Program-made: the position numbers and the translations under genes
Source: Hydrogenobaculum sp. 3684
Lineage (GTDB): Bacteria; Aquificota; Aquificia; Aquificales; Aquificaceae
DNA: 64,000 bases
Assembly: GCF_000213785.1 (NCBI RefSeq)
Contig: NC_015557.1
Coordinates: 682,001 to 746,000 of the forward strand
Reading direction: 5' to 3'
In this document: piece by piece, positions 28,771 through 40,800 of the stretch
Numbering within the stretch: position 1 is the stretch's first letter
Layout of the letters: every line of letters begins with the position of its first letter
The notes under the pieces: model-generated
Told to the model about the DNA's origin: nothing
What the model saw: the letters and a program-made list of their open reading frames with translations, nothing else
Databases searched by the model: none

Positions 28771-31238
28771 GATTTTACGATAAAACCGCTTTTATATATA
28801 AGGGTAAAAACATATCTTACAAAGAGTTAATAGACAAAGCAGAATTTTACAGTGCAGCTATAGATATAATACCAGGAGATAGAGTTGTCATATTCTCTGA
28901 GAACAAACCAGAATGGGCTTATGCTCTTTTTGGTATATGGAGAAGAGGAGGCATAGCGGTGCCCATAGACCATATGGCTTCCGAAGATGAAGTGGCGTTT
29001 ATTATTCAAGATGCAAGACCAACTTATGCTTTTGTGTCAAGTGATCTCAAATATACTTTTGCAAAAGCCGTAAAAAGGCATAGATATAAGGTAGAGGTCA
29101 TAGATATAGAAGATTTTATACCTTTCCAAGATCCTAAAGAGCCCATCACAAACATTTCTGAAGATATAGCTCTTATTCTTTATACCTCTGGCACCACCGG
29201 ACAACCTAAAGGTGTTATGCTTACATTTGGAAACCTTCAATCTAACATAGAGGCTATAGCTAAAGAAAACATAGCTTCTTCAAAAGACGTTACAATAGCT
29301 CTTCTTCCATTTCACCACGCTTATCCTCTCATGGTATCTTTATTGGTGCCAATTTATCTTGGAGCTACAATTATATTTAGCGAAAACCTTTCTTCTAGTT
29401 CGTTGGTAAATTTAATCGTTGCCAACAAAGTAACTGCTCTTATTGGGGTACCAAAGCTTTACAAAATATTACACGACAAAATATTTGGAGAGATAAACAA
29501 TATTCCTGTAGCAAAAAAGTTGTTTTCCTTTGTAGATTTTGTTGGTAGTCCAAAGCTTGGTAAGATTATTTTTAAAAAAGTTCACAAAAGCTTTGGAGGT
29601 AATCTCAAATATTTTATAAGTGGCGGGGCTAAATTAGATCCAAATATAGCACATGATCTTTATATGCTTGGGTTTGATGTATTGGAAGGGTATGGTCTTA
29701 CTGAGACATCGCCTATAGTAAGCTTCAATGTACCTGGCAGTATAAAAATAGGCTCTGTTGGAAAACCTATTCCTGGGGTAGAAGTGAAAATAGCAGAAGA
29801 TGGCGAGGTTTTGGTAAAAGGAAAAAATGTTATGAAAGGTTATTGGCAAAGACCTGACCTTACAAACGAAGCTATAAAAGATGGCTGGTTTTATACTGGT
29901 GATATAGGTTACCTAGATGAGGATGGTTATCTTTACATAATAGGTAGGAAAAAAGAACTTATAGTGCTTGAAAACGGCAAAAAAGTAATACCAGAAGAAA
30001 TTGAAAACCTTATTCTTTCCAAAAGCGATATAGTAAAAGAGGTGGCTGTTATAGAACAAAATGGACATCTACATGCCATAATAGTACCAAATTTTGAGTT
30101 GGTAAAAGAAAAAGGTATATTAAATCTAAGAGAATATATAACTTGGGAAGTGATTGACAAGGTAAACCGTGAATTGCCTTCTTACAAAAATATAACTGAT
30201 TTTAGCATAAGAGAAGAAGAGCTCCCAAAAACAAGACTTGGAAAGATAAAAAGGTTTTTGTTAAAAGCCCAAGACAACGTACCATTAAAAGCTAAAGAGC
30301 AAACTTATAAAGAAGAAGAAGAAAAAAAACCTATTGGTATATTGACAGAACAAGAAGGAATATTGCTTGATTATCTAAGAAGATACAAAAGCGATATATC
30401 TCCTAAAGACCACATAGAGATAGATCTTGGTTTAGATTCTTTGGATAAGGTGGAGCTTTTAAGCTTTTTAGACAAAACCTTTGGTATACAAATACCAGAA
30501 AAAGAACTCTCTAAATATTTATCTGTAGAGCAACTAATGAGCTTGGTATTAGACAAAGAAGCTAAACAAACAAAAGAAGTAAACTGGCATGACATACTAA
30601 GCGAAACCGCTCCTGCTGAAACCTTAGAATACAAAGACGAAGTTTTAGTATACGGTTCTTATTTGCTAAGACAAATTTTTAAAGTCTATTTTAGGTTTCA
30701 AGTGGAAGGCTTACCAAATCTCCCAAAAGAAAATCCATTTATTATAGCACCAAATCACGCTAGTTATTTAGATGGGTTTTTAATAGCAGCTTCCTTACCA
30801 AAAGAACTAATAAAAGATACATATTTTGTAGGAGCAAAAGAATACTTTGAAGGCAAAATTGGAGATATCATTGCCAAACATTTTCATGTTATACCAGTAG
30901 ATACCCAATCAAGTGTCAAAGAAACACTTATAAAATCTGCAGCTATTTTAAAAAGCAAGAAAAATTTAGTTATATTTCCAGAAGGAGCTAGAACTAGAAA
31001 CGGTAAACTACTTCCCTTTAAAAAAGGTGTTGCTATATTGAGCAAAGAACTTAAAGTACCTATTGTCCCAACGGCCATAAAAGGGTCTTACGAGGCTATG
31101 AAGATAGGTGATATATTTCCAAAACCCAAAAAGATCGTTGTAAGGTATGGATGGCCTCTTTTATATTACGAGTTTTCTTACGATGAAATCATAGGAAGGT
31201 TGGAAGAAGCGGTGCAATCTCTTCTTAATTTACCTTAA
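28761..31238 (+). CDS. Three-domain fusion: acyl-AMP ligase, acyl carrier protein, PlsC acyltransferase
   Basis: This 825-residue protein probably activates a fatty acid, loads it on its own carrier domain and transfers it to an acceptor such as lysophospholipid. Domains: AMP-binding ligase at about 1-500 (LYTSGTTGQPKGVML, GYGLTETSP, WFYTGDIGYLDEDGYLYIIGR); acyl carrier at about 535-610 with GLDSLDKVE and the phosphopantetheine Ser at residue 560; PlsC-type acyltransferase at about 640-825 (PNHASYLDG = HxxxxD, and FPEGARTR). ATG 28761 is preferred over an upstream TTG at 28737. E. coli Aas has acyltransferase first and no carrier, so this order is different. Confidence 0.9.
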   Translation: MFLRFYDKTAFIYKGKNISYKELIDKAEFYSAAIDIIPGDRVVIFSENKPEWAYALFGIWRRGGIAVPIDHMASEDEVAFIIQDARPTYAFVSSDLKYTFAKAVKRHRYKVEVIDIEDFIPFQDPKEPITNISEDIALILYTSGTTGQPKGVMLTFGNLQSNIEAIAKENIASSKDVTIALLPFHHAYPLMVSLLVPIYLGATIIFSENLSSSSLVNLIVANKVTALIGVPKLYKILHDKIFGEINNIPVAKKLFSFVDFVGSPKLGKIIFKKVHKSFGGNLKYFISGGAKLDPNIAHDLYMLGFDVLEGYGLTETSPIVSFNVPGSIKIGSVGKPIPGVEVKIAEDGEVLVKGKNVMKGYWQRPDLTNEAIKDGWFYTGDIGYLDEDGYLYIIGRKKELIVLENGKKVIPEEIENLILSKSDIVKEVAVIEQNGHLHAIIVPNFELVKEKGILNLREYITWEVIDKVNRELPSYKNITDFSIREEELPKTRLGKIKRFLLKAQDNVPLKAKEQTYKEEEEKKPIGILTEQEGILLDYLRRYKSDISPKDHIEIDLGLDSLDKVELLSFLDKTFGIQIPEKELSKYLSVEQLMSLVLDKEAKQTKEVNWHDILSETAPAETLEYKDEVLVYGSYLLRQIFKVYFRFQVEGLPNLPKENPFIIAPNHASYLDGFLIAASLPKELIKDTYFVGAKEYFEGKIGDIIAKHFHVIPVDTQSSVKETLIKSAAILKSKKNLVIFPEGARTRNGKLLPFKKGVAILSKELKVPIVPTAIKGSYEAMKIGDIFPKPKKIVVRYGWPLLYYEFSYDEIIGRLEEAVQSLLNLP

Positions 31239-31283
31239 TTATGTAGTTTTTGGCTTTTAGCAAAGGCTTTATCTCATATATGG

Positions 31284-31289
31284 TATAAT
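31284..31289 (+). promoter_or_regulatory. Predicted -10 of serA
   Basis: TATAAT in the 82-base gap before serA. It gives a leader of about 25 bases that carries GGAGG at 31311-31315, 5 bases before the ATG. Here the leader is normal, unlike many neighbours. Confidence 0.45.
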
Positions 31290-31320
31290 ATATATTCTAA
31301 CTAACGTTGCGGAGGTTTTT

Positions 31321-32904
31321 ATGAAAGTTTTAATCACCGACCCGATATCCCCAAAAGGCGTAGAGATTCTTAAAAAAGAATTTGAAGTGGATTATTATCC
31401 AGAAATCAAGTTTGAAGAGCTATTAGAAATAGTGGGAAATTACGATGCAATAGTAACAAGAAGTAGAACTCCAATTACTACCGAGCTTTTAGAAAGGGCA
31501 AAGAATCTAAAAGTAATAGGAAGGGCAGGTGTAGGTGTAGACAACGTAGATATAGAAACAGCCTCTAAAAAAGGCATTTTGGTATGTAATACGCCTGGAG
31601 CAAACACCATAGGCGCCACAGAGCTCACCATAGGACACATGATAAATGTTATAAGAACAATACACAAAACCCATAACACGATAATGGACTATAGATGGGA
31701 AAGACATAGTTTTATGGGTATTGAGCTTTTCGGAAAAACATTAGGCATAATAGGTCTAGGAAATATAGGCTCTCAAGTGGCCATAAGGGCAAAGGCCTTT
31801 GGAATGAAGGTAGTTGCCTATGATCCTTATATACCAAGAGAAAAAGGTGATAGATTGGGGGTAAAACTATACGATGATTTGGATGAAATGTTGGCAATAT
31901 CTGATGTTGTCACCATCCATACACCACTAACCCATGAAACAAAAGGAATGATCAACAAAGAACGCATAGCTAAAATGAAAGATGGTGCTATTGTTATAAA
32001 CTGTGCAAGAGGTGGTATCATAGTAGAGTGGGATCTTATAGAAGCTCTTAAAAGCGGAAAACTATACGGAGCTGGTATAGATGTTTTTAGCAAAGAACCA
32101 CCACCAAAAGAGCTCGTTGATGCTTTTAGAGAATGTAAAAATGTATCTTTGAGCGCTCACATAGGGGCAAATACCTATGAATCTCAAGAAAATGTTGGTA
32201 TCATAATAGCTCAGCAAGTAACCAAAGCCCTTAAGGGTCAGCCTGTAGATTACGTAGTAAACGCACCTTTCCCAGATATATCTGTTATAACTCTTATAAA
32301 ACCTCACTTAGATTTGGCTGAAAATATGGGAAGTTTTATAGCTCAGCTTAGCACAGACGGTATAAAAAAGATAAAAGTAGAAGTTATAGGGGATTTGGCT
32401 CAAAACTCAAAACCTGTAGTAGCCGCTGTGTTAAAAGGTGTTTTAAAAAGTATAACGGATTATCCAGTAAATATAATAAATGCTACATATCTTGCAAAAG
32501 ATTACGGCATAGAAGTAGAGGAAATAGCAAACGAGGAGTCCAAAGATTTTAAACATTATATAAAAATAACCGCTTACGGAGACGTACAAGAAAAAGTTGT
32601 AGGTGGTAGTCTAATAGAAAATCAAATACCTCGCATCTTGCAAATAGATAGATTCTATGTGGATGTAGAGCCAGAAGGTGTTATGCTTGTATTTGAAAAC
32701 AAAGACGCACCTGGTGTAATAGGTACCATAGGGTCTATCTTAGGTCAAGCCAATGTCAATATAGCTGGCTTTAGATTAGGTAGAGATAAAAAAGGCGGAT
32801 TGGCATTGGGAGTGCTAAACCTAGATTCTAAAGTAAGCGACGAAGTGTTAGAAAAACTAAAGAGAATACCACAAATTATCTCTATGAAGCAGGTAATTTT
32901 ATGA
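31321..32904 (+). CDS. serA: D-3-phosphoglycerate dehydrogenase
   Basis: It starts serine synthesis by oxidising 3-phosphoglycerate with NAD. Its 527 residues are the long form with an intervening domain and a C-terminal ACT domain. Seen: [18 protein letters not shown] site [10 protein letters not shown], the catalytic Arg region [17 protein letters not shown], Glu in FSKEPP, His in [13 protein letters not shown], and an ACT-like [19 protein letters not shown]. The ACT domain suggests serine feedback control. It overlaps lysC by 4 bases. Confidence 0.97.
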   Translation: MKVLITDPISPKGVEILKKEFEVDYYPEIKFEELLEIVGNYDAIVTRSRTPITTELLERAKNLKVIGRAGVGVDNVDIETASKKGILVCNTPGANTIGATELTIGHMINVIRTIHKTHNTIMDYRWERHSFMGIELFGKTLGIIGLGNIGSQVAIRAKAFGMKVVAYDPYIPREKGDRLGVKLYDDLDEMLAISDVVTIHTPLTHETKGMINKERIAKMKDGAIVINCARGGIIVEWDLIEALKSGKLYGAGIDVFSKEPPPKELVDAFRECKNVSLSAHIGANTYESQENVGIIIAQQVTKALKGQPVDYVVNAPFPDISVITLIKPHLDLAENMGSFIAQLSTDGIKKIKVEVIGDLAQNSKPVVAAVLKGVLKSITDYPVNIINATYLAKDYGIEVEEIANEESKDFKHYIKITAYGDVQEKVVGGSLIENQIPRILQIDRFYVDVEPEGVMLVFENKDAPGVIGTIGSILGQANVNIAGFRLGRDKKGGLALGVLNLDSKVSDEVLEKLKRIPQIISMKQVIL

Positions 32905-34115
32905 TACTGGTACAAAAGTTCGGTGGTACATCTGTTGGATCTATAGAGCGCATAGAAAATGCCGCCAACAAGGTTATAAACGCTATAAAAAGAGGCTATA
33001 AGCCTGTAGTAGTGTCTTCAGCGATGTCTGGCGAGACAGAAAGACTTATAAAGCTAGCAAAAGCTATAGAAGAGCATCCAAACTATAGAGAATTAGATCA
33101 GCTTATATCCACCGGTGAACAGCAAGCTATAGCCCTTTTTGCTCTTATGCTTATAAAAAAAGGATATGACGCTGTTAGTCTGTGCGGTTGGCAAATACCT
33201 ATAGAAACAGATGATATACATTTTAAAGCCAACATTAAAAATATAAACACAAAAAAGATTTTTGAGCTTTTAGAAAAAAATATAATACCGGTAGTGGCTG
33301 GTTTTCAAGGTATAGACGAGCATGGAGATATAACCACGTTAGGAAGAGGCGGTTCTGACACTACCGCAGTGGCTTTAGCTTCATATCTAAAAGCAGATTG
33401 CGAGATATATACAGACGTCAACGGCGTTTATACCACAGATCCACGCATAGTAAAGCATGCTAAGAAGATAGATTACATATCTTACGAAGAGATGCTTGAG
33501 ATGGCATCGTTGGGTGCTAAGGTAATGCAGATAAAAAGTGTTGAGTTTGCTGCAAAATTTGGCTCTCGCATACATGTTAGATCTTCTTTTGAAGAGACAG
33601 AAGGCACCTGGATAGTACCGGAGGAAGAAATTATGGAGAAAAAAGCTGTAAGAGCTATAACTGCCGATGTCAACGAATCAAGGATTACAATAACTCACAT
33701 ACCAGATAAACCTGGTATAGCTGCTGAGATTTTTAAGAGCTTAGGAGAATCTCACATAGTAGTAGATATGATTGTCCAAAACGTATCCGTGGATGGATTT
33801 ACAGATATGTCTTTTACTGTAAACAAAAACGATGCTCATAAAGCAGAAGAGATTACCAAAAAAGTGGCTAAACAGCTAAACGCAAGAGATGTGTTAAGAG
33901 ATGATGATGTAGCTAAGATATCTGTAGTAGGCATAGGTATGAAAAGTGCTTACGGTATAGCTGGACGTATGTTTGAAGTGCTTGCCGCAAACAACATAAA
34001 TATAAAAGCCATATCCACTTCCGAGATAAAGATATCTTGTCTTATAGATGAAAAGTATACAGAATTAGCTGTTAGAGCCCTACATGAGGAGTTCATAGAA
34101 AAAGATGAGTCTTGA
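32901..34115 (+). CDS. lysC: Aspartate kinase
   Basis: It phosphorylates aspartate, the first step toward lysine, threonine and methionine. It has 404 residues. The N-terminal kinase motif is [11 protein letters not shown]; then [36 protein letters not shown]. The C-terminal pair of ACT domains ([18 protein letters not shown] and [22 protein letters not shown]) should bind lysine and/or threonine for feedback inhibition. It is coupled to serA (4-base overlap) and to the kinase gene downstream (11-base overlap). Confidence 0.97.
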   Translation: MILVQKFGGTSVGSIERIENAANKVINAIKRGYKPVVVSSAMSGETERLIKLAKAIEEHPNYRELDQLISTGEQQAIALFALMLIKKGYDAVSLCGWQIPIETDDIHFKANIKNINTKKIFELLEKNIIPVVAGFQGIDEHGDITTLGRGGSDTTAVALASYLKADCEIYTDVNGVYTTDPRIVKHAKKIDYISYEEMLEMASLGAKVMQIKSVEFAAKFGSRIHVRSSFEETEGTWIVPEEEIMEKKAVRAITADVNESRITITHIPDKPGIAAEIFKSLGESHIVVDMIVQNVSVDGFTDMSFTVNKNDAHKAEEITKKVAKQLNARDVLRDDDVAKISVVGIGMKSAYGIAGRMFEVLAANNINIKAISTSEIKISCLIDEKYTELAVRALHEEFIEKDES

Positions 34116-35031
34116 TAAAAAAAGAGCTTCTGAAATTTTAGATGCTTTTAAAAGCTTAAAAATTGCCGTAGTGGGTGATGTGATGCTTGATCATTATCTT
34201 TTTGGCAACGTTGAAAGAATATCCCCAGAAGCGCCGGTGCCAGTGGTAGAAGTTCTTTCAGAAGAATACAGATTAGGTGGGGCTGCAAACGTGGCCTCCA
34301 ACTTATCACACTTGGGAGTAAACACATACCTATGCGGTGTGGTGGGCAACGACAACGCAAATATAATAATGTCAAAAAAATTAAAAGAACTAAACATAGA
34401 AAACCTAAACATAGTCTTAGATAAACCTACCACCCAAAAAACCCGAATAATAGCTTCTCATCAACAGCTTATAAGGATAGATTGGGAAGACAAATCTCCT
34501 TTTTTAGATTTTAAGCAAATTTTAGATAAGCTTCCAAAAGATATAGACGGTATAATAGTATCTGATTATGCTAAAGGACTTATCACAAAAGACCTTGTAG
34601 AGGCTTTAACAAAAACCTATCCTTTTGTAGCAGCAGATCCAAAACCCTCCCACAAACACTTTTACCACAATGTAACCTTACTAACTCCAAACGAAAAAGA
34701 AGCCAAAACGATGTTAAATGAAGAGGATATAATAACTCTTGGTAAAAGCCTAAAAACTGAGCTAAACCTAACATATTTAGCTATAACCCTTGGACCAAAA
34801 GGTGTAGCTTTTTTTGAAGATGATGCTATTCATACTTACAGCGCAAAAGCCAAAGAAGTTTATGATGTTACTGGTGCAGGTGATACTTTTATAGCGGTTT
34901 TAACAGCGTCACTTCTGGCTGGTGCTAAAACCAACGAAGCTTGCGAGATAGCAAACACAGCAGCTGGTATAGTAGTATCAAAAATAGGAGCTGCTTCTAC
35001 CACAAAAGAAGAAATATTGGAAAATCTTTAG
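34105..35031 (+). CDS. Heptose-7-phosphate kinase (HldE/RfaE kinase domain only)
   Basis: This PfkB-family sugar kinase phosphorylates D-glycero-beta-D-manno-heptose 7-phosphate for lipopolysaccharide core. Its 308 residues correspond to domain I of E. coli HldE; the adenylyltransferase domain II is absent, so that step must be a separate gene. Motifs: [27 protein letters not shown] near the N terminus, [15 protein letters not shown], and the PfkB signature [19 protein letters not shown]. The 3' end overlaps a convergent gene by 4 bases. Confidence 0.9.
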   Translation: MSLDKKRASEILDAFKSLKIAVVGDVMLDHYLFGNVERISPEAPVPVVEVLSEEYRLGGAANVASNLSHLGVNTYLCGVVGNDNANIIMSKKLKELNIENLNIVLDKPTTQKTRIIASHQQLIRIDWEDKSPFLDFKQILDKLPKDIDGIIVSDYAKGLITKDLVEALTKTYPFVAADPKPSHKHFYHNVTLLTPNEKEAKTMLNEEDIITLGKSLKTELNLTYLAITLGPKGVAFFEDDAIHTYSAKAKEVYDVTGAGDTFIAVLTASLLAGAKTNEACEIANTAAGIVVSKIGAASTTKEEILENL

Positions 35032-35333
35032 AACAAACCCCCAAACCCCCAATAGTTTGATATTTCTTCCAAAAACTCCAAAAGCTCAGATATATTTTTA
35101 CACATACCTTTATAGCAGCAAGCTTTATCACCATCTTTAAAATTTATATCTATGCTACCATCTTTTCTTACTATCAGTTCCGCATCAACACCTTTAGACT
35201 CATATATACCAAGAAATCCATAATCCATAGGAAACCATATAAATATGTCTAATCTAAGTATATTTTCCAAATCTTTATAAAAGTAGGTAATAGCATTTGT
35301 TTTAAATTCATACAAAACACTTTCACAAGCCAT
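35028..35333 (-). CDS. Small Cys-containing protein, function unknown
   Basis: I do not recognise this 101-residue soluble protein. It has alternating predicted strands (ADAELIVRKDGSIDINF-like region) and a cluster DKACCYKGMCKN, plus another Cys near the N terminus (MACES). The Cys cluster could bind metal or form disulfides. No SD is visible. It stands alone on the minus strand between two plus-strand units and divergent from the efflux operon. Confidence 0.55.
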   Translation of the reverse strand: MACESVLYEFKTNAITYFYKDLENILRLDIFIWFPMDYGFLGIYESKGVDAELIVRKDGSIDINFKDGDKACCYKGMCKNISELLEFLEEISNYWGFGGLF

Positions 35334-35436
35334 AAGATAAAAGTAATAAAAGAAACTTAAAAATATCTAATTTATATCAATTATAAAAATATATAGATTT
35401 CATAAAAATTTAACTATCTTATGGCAAAATATATGC

Positions 35437-36708
35437 ATGAGATTAGATAAAGTAAAAGGCGTTGTTTTTGGTTTCTTGGTATATGGGCTTTTAATGTCAA
35501 AAACTTCATTCTCAGAAGAAAAGCCATTAGAGCTAACACCAGCTCAAGCAGTTTCTATTTTTATACACAACAACTACAACGTTTTGATAGATAAATACAA
35601 CATAGATAAAGCTTACGCAAACTACCTTGAATCAAAAGCCCATACAAATCCAAGCATATACATGTCAAGCGTACAGCACGAAATAAGAAATGGAGAATTA
35701 AGAAGTAGAGATTCCACATCAAACATAGGTATAGCTAAGCTTTTCAGAATGGGTGGCAAAAGAAGCCTAAATATGAAGTTAAACTATGCTCTTTATAAAT
35801 CTTCTATTTTTACCCACGATGACAATGTAAGAAACCTTCTCATTGGATTTATGAGTCTATATTATCAAGTGATCATAGACAAAATAGCTTTAAGACAAGC
35901 TAAAGATGACCTTGATAATTATGAAAAAGTTTTAAAGATTGCAAAATATCAAAGAGATTACGGTTTTATATCAAGTCTTGATTATTTTAAATTATCTGTT
36001 TACAAAGTAAACCTGCAAAGCGCTGTATATCAAGCCCAGTCTCAATATAAAAATGATTTAAAACAGTTAAAAACCCTAATGAGAATAAAAAAACCTATAC
36101 GATTAAAAGCTGGTTATCCAGTGGCATTTTTACTAAATCAAAAGCCTAACTTGAAAAAATATGAAGAGCTCGCTTTAAATAGATTTGACATAAAAGCTGC
36201 AAGATATCAACTTCAATCAGATCTTTACAATTTAAAATTTCAAAAAGCCCAAAATATACCAGATTTAACCTTTAACTTTGAAATAGATACGGTGGGAATA
36301 GACTCGGAAGGTAGAAGATATCCTTTTATGATAGGCGCTGGGCTTACTTTTCCACTTCCTATATTTGATAGAAACGTAGGTGGTATACTAAACGCAGCTT
36401 ACAGTATAAAACAAGATAAACTGATGCTAAAAAACTTAGAAGATACAGCTAAAACGCAAACTTATCAGACTTATCAAAACTTTTTGAGCGCACAAAAAAC
36501 CTTTAGAGCTTACGTGGAGAAAAAGAAAGAAATTGAAAAAATATTAGATATATCTCAAAAATCTTTTGCTTTAAGAGGTATATCCGTACTAGATTTGTTA
36601 GATGCGGAAAGAACTTATAAGGATTTTATGGCAAGTTACAGAAGCGCTTTGTATCAACTTATGTTAAGTAGAACGCTCTTAGATCTTTATAGTAGGGGTA
36701 GCTTATGA
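35437..36708 (+). CDS. CzcC/TolC-like outer-membrane efflux protein
   Basis: This is an outer-membrane channel of a tripartite RND pump, 423 residues long. A signal peptide covers about residues 1-26. Two similar halves of long helices are visible; IGIAKLFRMGGKRSLNMKLNYAL and GAGLTFPLPIFDRNVGGILNAAY match the repeated CzcC/TolC pattern. RGISVLDLLDAERTYKDFMASYRSALYQL near the C terminus is characteristic. It is first of a three-gene operon with adaptor and pump (4-base overlap with the adaptor). Confidence 0.92.
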   Translation: MRLDKVKGVVFGFLVYGLLMSKTSFSEEKPLELTPAQAVSIFIHNNYNVLIDKYNIDKAYANYLESKAHTNPSIYMSSVQHEIRNGELRSRDSTSNIGIAKLFRMGGKRSLNMKLNYALYKSSIFTHDDNVRNLLIGFMSLYYQVIIDKIALRQAKDDLDNYEKVLKIAKYQRDYGFISSLDYFKLSVYKVNLQSAVYQAQSQYKNDLKQLKTLMRIKKPIRLKAGYPVAFLLNQKPNLKKYEELALNRFDIKAARYQLQSDLYNLKFQKAQNIPDLTFNFEIDTVGIDSEGRRYPFMIGAGLTFPLPIFDRNVGGILNAAYSIKQDKLMLKNLEDTAKTQTYQTYQNFLSAQKTFRAYVEKKKEIEKILDISQKSFALRGISVLDLLDAERTYKDFMASYRSALYQLMLSRTLLDLYSRGSL

Positions 36709-37808
36709 AGATTAAAGTTTTTAAAGGTGCTTTGTTATCTGGTTTGGTTTGTTTGGCTTTTACTAGTTGCAACAATTCAAATACTCCAAGTAACACTACA
36801 AATCAAAATGAAGCGAAATCCTCAGAGATTAGCAATATAAAAATAGTAAAAGTAAAAGTTTCTACCTTTACAAAAACCATAAAACTCCCAGGCACTGTAA
36901 AATCTTCTCCAAATGGGGTCGTAAACGTTACTTCATCCGTAAACGGTGTCATAGAAAGGGTGCTTGTAAATATAGGCCAAAATGTCCATATAGGACAGCC
37001 TCTTTTCTTGGTAAAATCTGCTGATGTGGCTAACCTATATTCAAATTATCTTCAAGCAAAAGCCCAATACGAGCTTGCTAAAAAAACTTACGAGCTTACT
37101 AAAAAGCTTTACGAAATTGGTTCTATGTCAAAGTTTGATCTTGATAACGCTATAGCAAATCTAAAATCTTCCAAAGCCCTCATGGATGGATACTATGCCC
37201 AAATGCGTATAATAGGTTTAAAAGGTGGTGGTTCTTACGTAATGACAAAATATATTACAAGTCCAGCCGATGGGGTTGTAGCAAAATTAAACATACACCC
37301 CGGTGAAAAAATCATCGTAGATCCATACACGCCACTTGCTACAATAGTAGATACATCCCATGTGATGGTAGAAGCAGATGCTTTTAGTAAAGACATAAGG
37401 TTTATAAAACCTGGACAAGAAGTGGATATCACAACATCTTCTTATCCAGGAATAGACTTCAAAGGTAAGGTATTTTACGTAGGGGATATAGTAGATCCAA
37501 ACACAAGGACTTACAAGGTTTATATAAGGGTTAAAAACATACATAACCTTTTAAAACCAAACATGTTTGTAAATGTAAAGATCATGCCAAATTCTGTAAA
37601 TGCAATAGCAATACCTCAAAGCGCTTTAATATTTGACAACAACAAATTTTATGTTTTAAAGTATGAAAATGGAAAGTATAAAAAAACAGAAGTAAAAGTA
37701 TATCAAGTAAAAGATGGCACAGCGTATATAAAAAGTGGTCTTAACGAAGGTGATAGTATAGTGGCCTCCGGAAGTCTTTTGATAAAGGGTTCTATAGGAG
37801 GAGAGTAA
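36705..37808 (+). CDS. CzcB/CusB-like efflux adaptor lipoprotein
   Basis: This periplasmic membrane-fusion protein has 367 residues. The signal peptide carries a lipobox ending FTSC (Cys22), followed by a Ser/Asn-rich spacer. The barrel-sandwich halves are VTSSVNGVIERVLVNIGQNVHIGQPLFLV and ITSPADGVVAKLNIHPGEKI; the beta-barrel contains DPNTRTYKVYIRVKN, typical of heavy-metal adaptors. It lies between the channel and pump genes. Confidence 0.93.
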   Translation: MKIKVFKGALLSGLVCLAFTSCNNSNTPSNTTNQNEAKSSEISNIKIVKVKVSTFTKTIKLPGTVKSSPNGVVNVTSSVNGVIERVLVNIGQNVHIGQPLFLVKSADVANLYSNYLQAKAQYELAKKTYELTKKLYEIGSMSKFDLDNAIANLKSSKALMDGYYAQMRIIGLKGGGSYVMTKYITSPADGVVAKLNIHPGEKIIVDPYTPLATIVDTSHVMVEADAFSKDIRFIKPGQEVDITTSSYPGIDFKGKVFYVGDIVDPNTRTYKVYIRVKNIHNLLKPNMFVNVKIMPNSVNAIAIPQSALIFDNNKFYVLKYENGKYKKTEVKVYQVKDGTAYIKSGLNEGDSIVASGSLLIKGSIGGE

Positions 37809-37812
37809 ACCT

Positions 37813-40800
37813 ATGAGGTCGTTTATAAATTTTGTTTTACAAAATAAAATAGTGTTTATATTTTTGACTATTTTGCTTTTTATATTTTCTATATTTGGCC
37901 TTAAAAAGCTTGATATAGAACCATTTCCTGATTACTCTCCGGTAGTAGTAGAAATTACCGCTATATACGCTGGACACTCCGCAAAAGAAGTAGAAAAACA
38001 AGTGACTATACCTCTTGAAAGTGCTCTTTCGGCAATACCTTACGCCACTAAGATAAATACACTTTCTTTGTACGGACTTTCTGATGTGAAGGTTACATTT
38101 AGCTACGATATAAGCTATGATGCCGCTAAACAGCACATTATAAATAGACTTACCCAAGTTAATCTTCCACCAGGTGTGCAACCAGTTATCCAATCAAACC
38201 CAGTGGGAGAGGTAATGAGATTTCAAGTAAGGGGTCTAAAACACCAATCTCTTATGTACTTAAGAACCTTAGCAGATTGGCCTATATGTAGGCAAATTAA
38301 AACTGTACCAGGTATAGAAGATTGCAACCCTATTGGTGGTTTTGAAAAGCAATATCAGGTAATAGTAGACCCTCAAAAGCTTGTAAAGTATAACCTTACA
38401 TTATCTCAAGTACAAAACGCCATAGCAAACGCCAATATAAACGTAGGTGGCAATTACACAGAAATAGGAGAGCAAACATACACAATCCGTGGTATTGGGC
38501 TTATAAAAAATTTAAATGATATAAAAAATATAGTTTTAACAAACTACAACGGTACTCCTATCACCGTGGCAGATATCGGTAAAGTAAGAATAGGACATGC
38601 ACCAGTACAAGGTTACATGGGGCTTAGCATAAGAGAACCAAACGGAAAATGGTATTCAAGAAATCAAGTGGTAGTAGTAACGGCTGTTATGAGAAAAGAC
38701 GCCCAGTCTGTACCTACTTTGAAAGCTTTAGACAAAAAAATTAAAGAATTAAACGAACAATACAAATCTCAAGGGGTAGAACTTGTACCATATTACACAA
38801 GACAAACCCTTCTAAACGCTGTTATAAATAAGATTAAGGAAAATGCCACAATAGGTATTATCTTGATACTTGCCATGGTGATTTTCTTCTTGGGAGATGT
38901 GCCAGTAGCTCTTATTGTTGCATCTGTAGTTCCAATTGCACTCATATCCACACTGGCTCTTATGGCTATAAGAGGTGAAGAAGCAAACCTCATATCTTTA
39001 GGAGCCGTAGATTTTGGTATTATTATAGATAGTGCTATACTTTTAGCAGAAAATATCTTTAGAATATCAGAAGAAAAAGATAATCATAGTGCAGATTACG
39101 TTATAGCTTACGCTACAATGGATATAGGAAAACCAGTGTTATTTTCTATACTTATCATAATAGCTTCTTTTATACCACTTTTTATGATGAGCGGAGCCCA
39201 AGGGGTGTTGTTTAGCCCTATGGCAAGAACCTATGTATATGCTTTAGCTATAGCTATAATCCTTACTTTTACTTATGTACCATCTGCTATAGGTCTTGTC
39301 AAAAAACAGATAAACAAAAAAGAACCAAAACTTCCCTTGTTGCTAACAAATTTTTATATTAAAATCCTAAAACAAATATTAAAAATAGCAAAACCTTTTG
39401 CGATAGTTAGTTTCATCGTAATAGCTATTATGCTGATAAGTTTCAAGTTTTTAGGAACAGAGTTTATACCAACCTTAGATGAAGGTAATATATACCTAAG
39501 AATTACGTTTCCATACAGCATAGCTCTTTCTACATCCCATAAATATGCCAATGAAGTAAGACAGTATATGATGACATTTCCAGAAGTAGTTTCAGTAGAT
39601 AGTAGAGCCGGAAGACCTGAAGACGGTACCGATGACGTTGGTCCTTATGATACAGAGTATTCTATCCAGCTTTTACCATATTCCAAATGGCCTTCTGGAA
39701 TGACTAAGGAGAAACTCGAAAATATAATGAGAAAGCATCTTGAAAAAATGTTTCCTGGTGCTGATGTAAACTTTTCTCAATATATCCAAGACAACTTTGA
39801 CGAGGTGCTTTCTGGGGTGAAGGGTGAAAACTCTTTAAAAATATATGGACCAAATTTAAAAGAACTAGAGAAATTAGGAAAAGAGATAACACCAATACTA
39901 GAACATGTAAAAGGTATGACAGATGTGGGAATGTATAAAGAATTAGGACAACCTGAAATAGATGTAAGAGTAGATAGAGAAAAAGCTGCAAGATATGGTT
40001 TAAATACTGGAGATGTTTTAAATATAATACAAGCTGCAATAGGTAGTTCTCCAGTGACAGAAGTACTAAAAGGAGACGAGCAATTTGATTTGGTTATAAG
40101 ATTTCCCAAAGATTATAGAAAAACTGCCAAAGACATAGCTTCTATACCAATATTAACCCCAAATGGACAGCTTATTAAACTTGGCGATGTAGCAAATGTA
40201 GAGTATCATATAGGAGCTTTCTTTATATATAGAGAAAATTATCAAAGATTTTTACCTATAAAATTTAGCATAACCACATCAAATGTAGGGGGTGTTATCA
40301 AAAGAGCCAAAGAGGCTATAGCAAAATCTGTAAAGCTACCACCAGGCTATCATCTTGAATGGAGTGGCGAATACAGACAGATGATACAAGCTCAGCACCA
40401 AATGGCTATCATAATACCAGTGGCAGTTTTCATAGCTTTGGCTATTTTGTATCTTTATTTCAAATCTTTAAGATATACTTTTGTAGCTTTTTCAAGTGCT
40501 ATAGTGGCTATAGGCACTGCAATAGTAACGCTTCTTGTCCTTAAAATGGCTTTTAGCGTTTCCTCTGCCATAGGATTTATATCCATAATGGGTGTTTCTA
40601 TAATGAATGGTTCCGTCATAGTGACCCAGTTTATTAAGCTTTACGAAAGCGGGTTATCAGTTTACGATGCTCTCATAGAAACTATGAAAGATAAGTTTAG
40701 GCCCGTATTGATGACAGGTTTGGTGGCAGCTTTAGGACTATTGCCTGCAGCTGTAAGAACAGGTATAGGCACACAAGTGCAAAAACCTTTGGCTGTAGTG

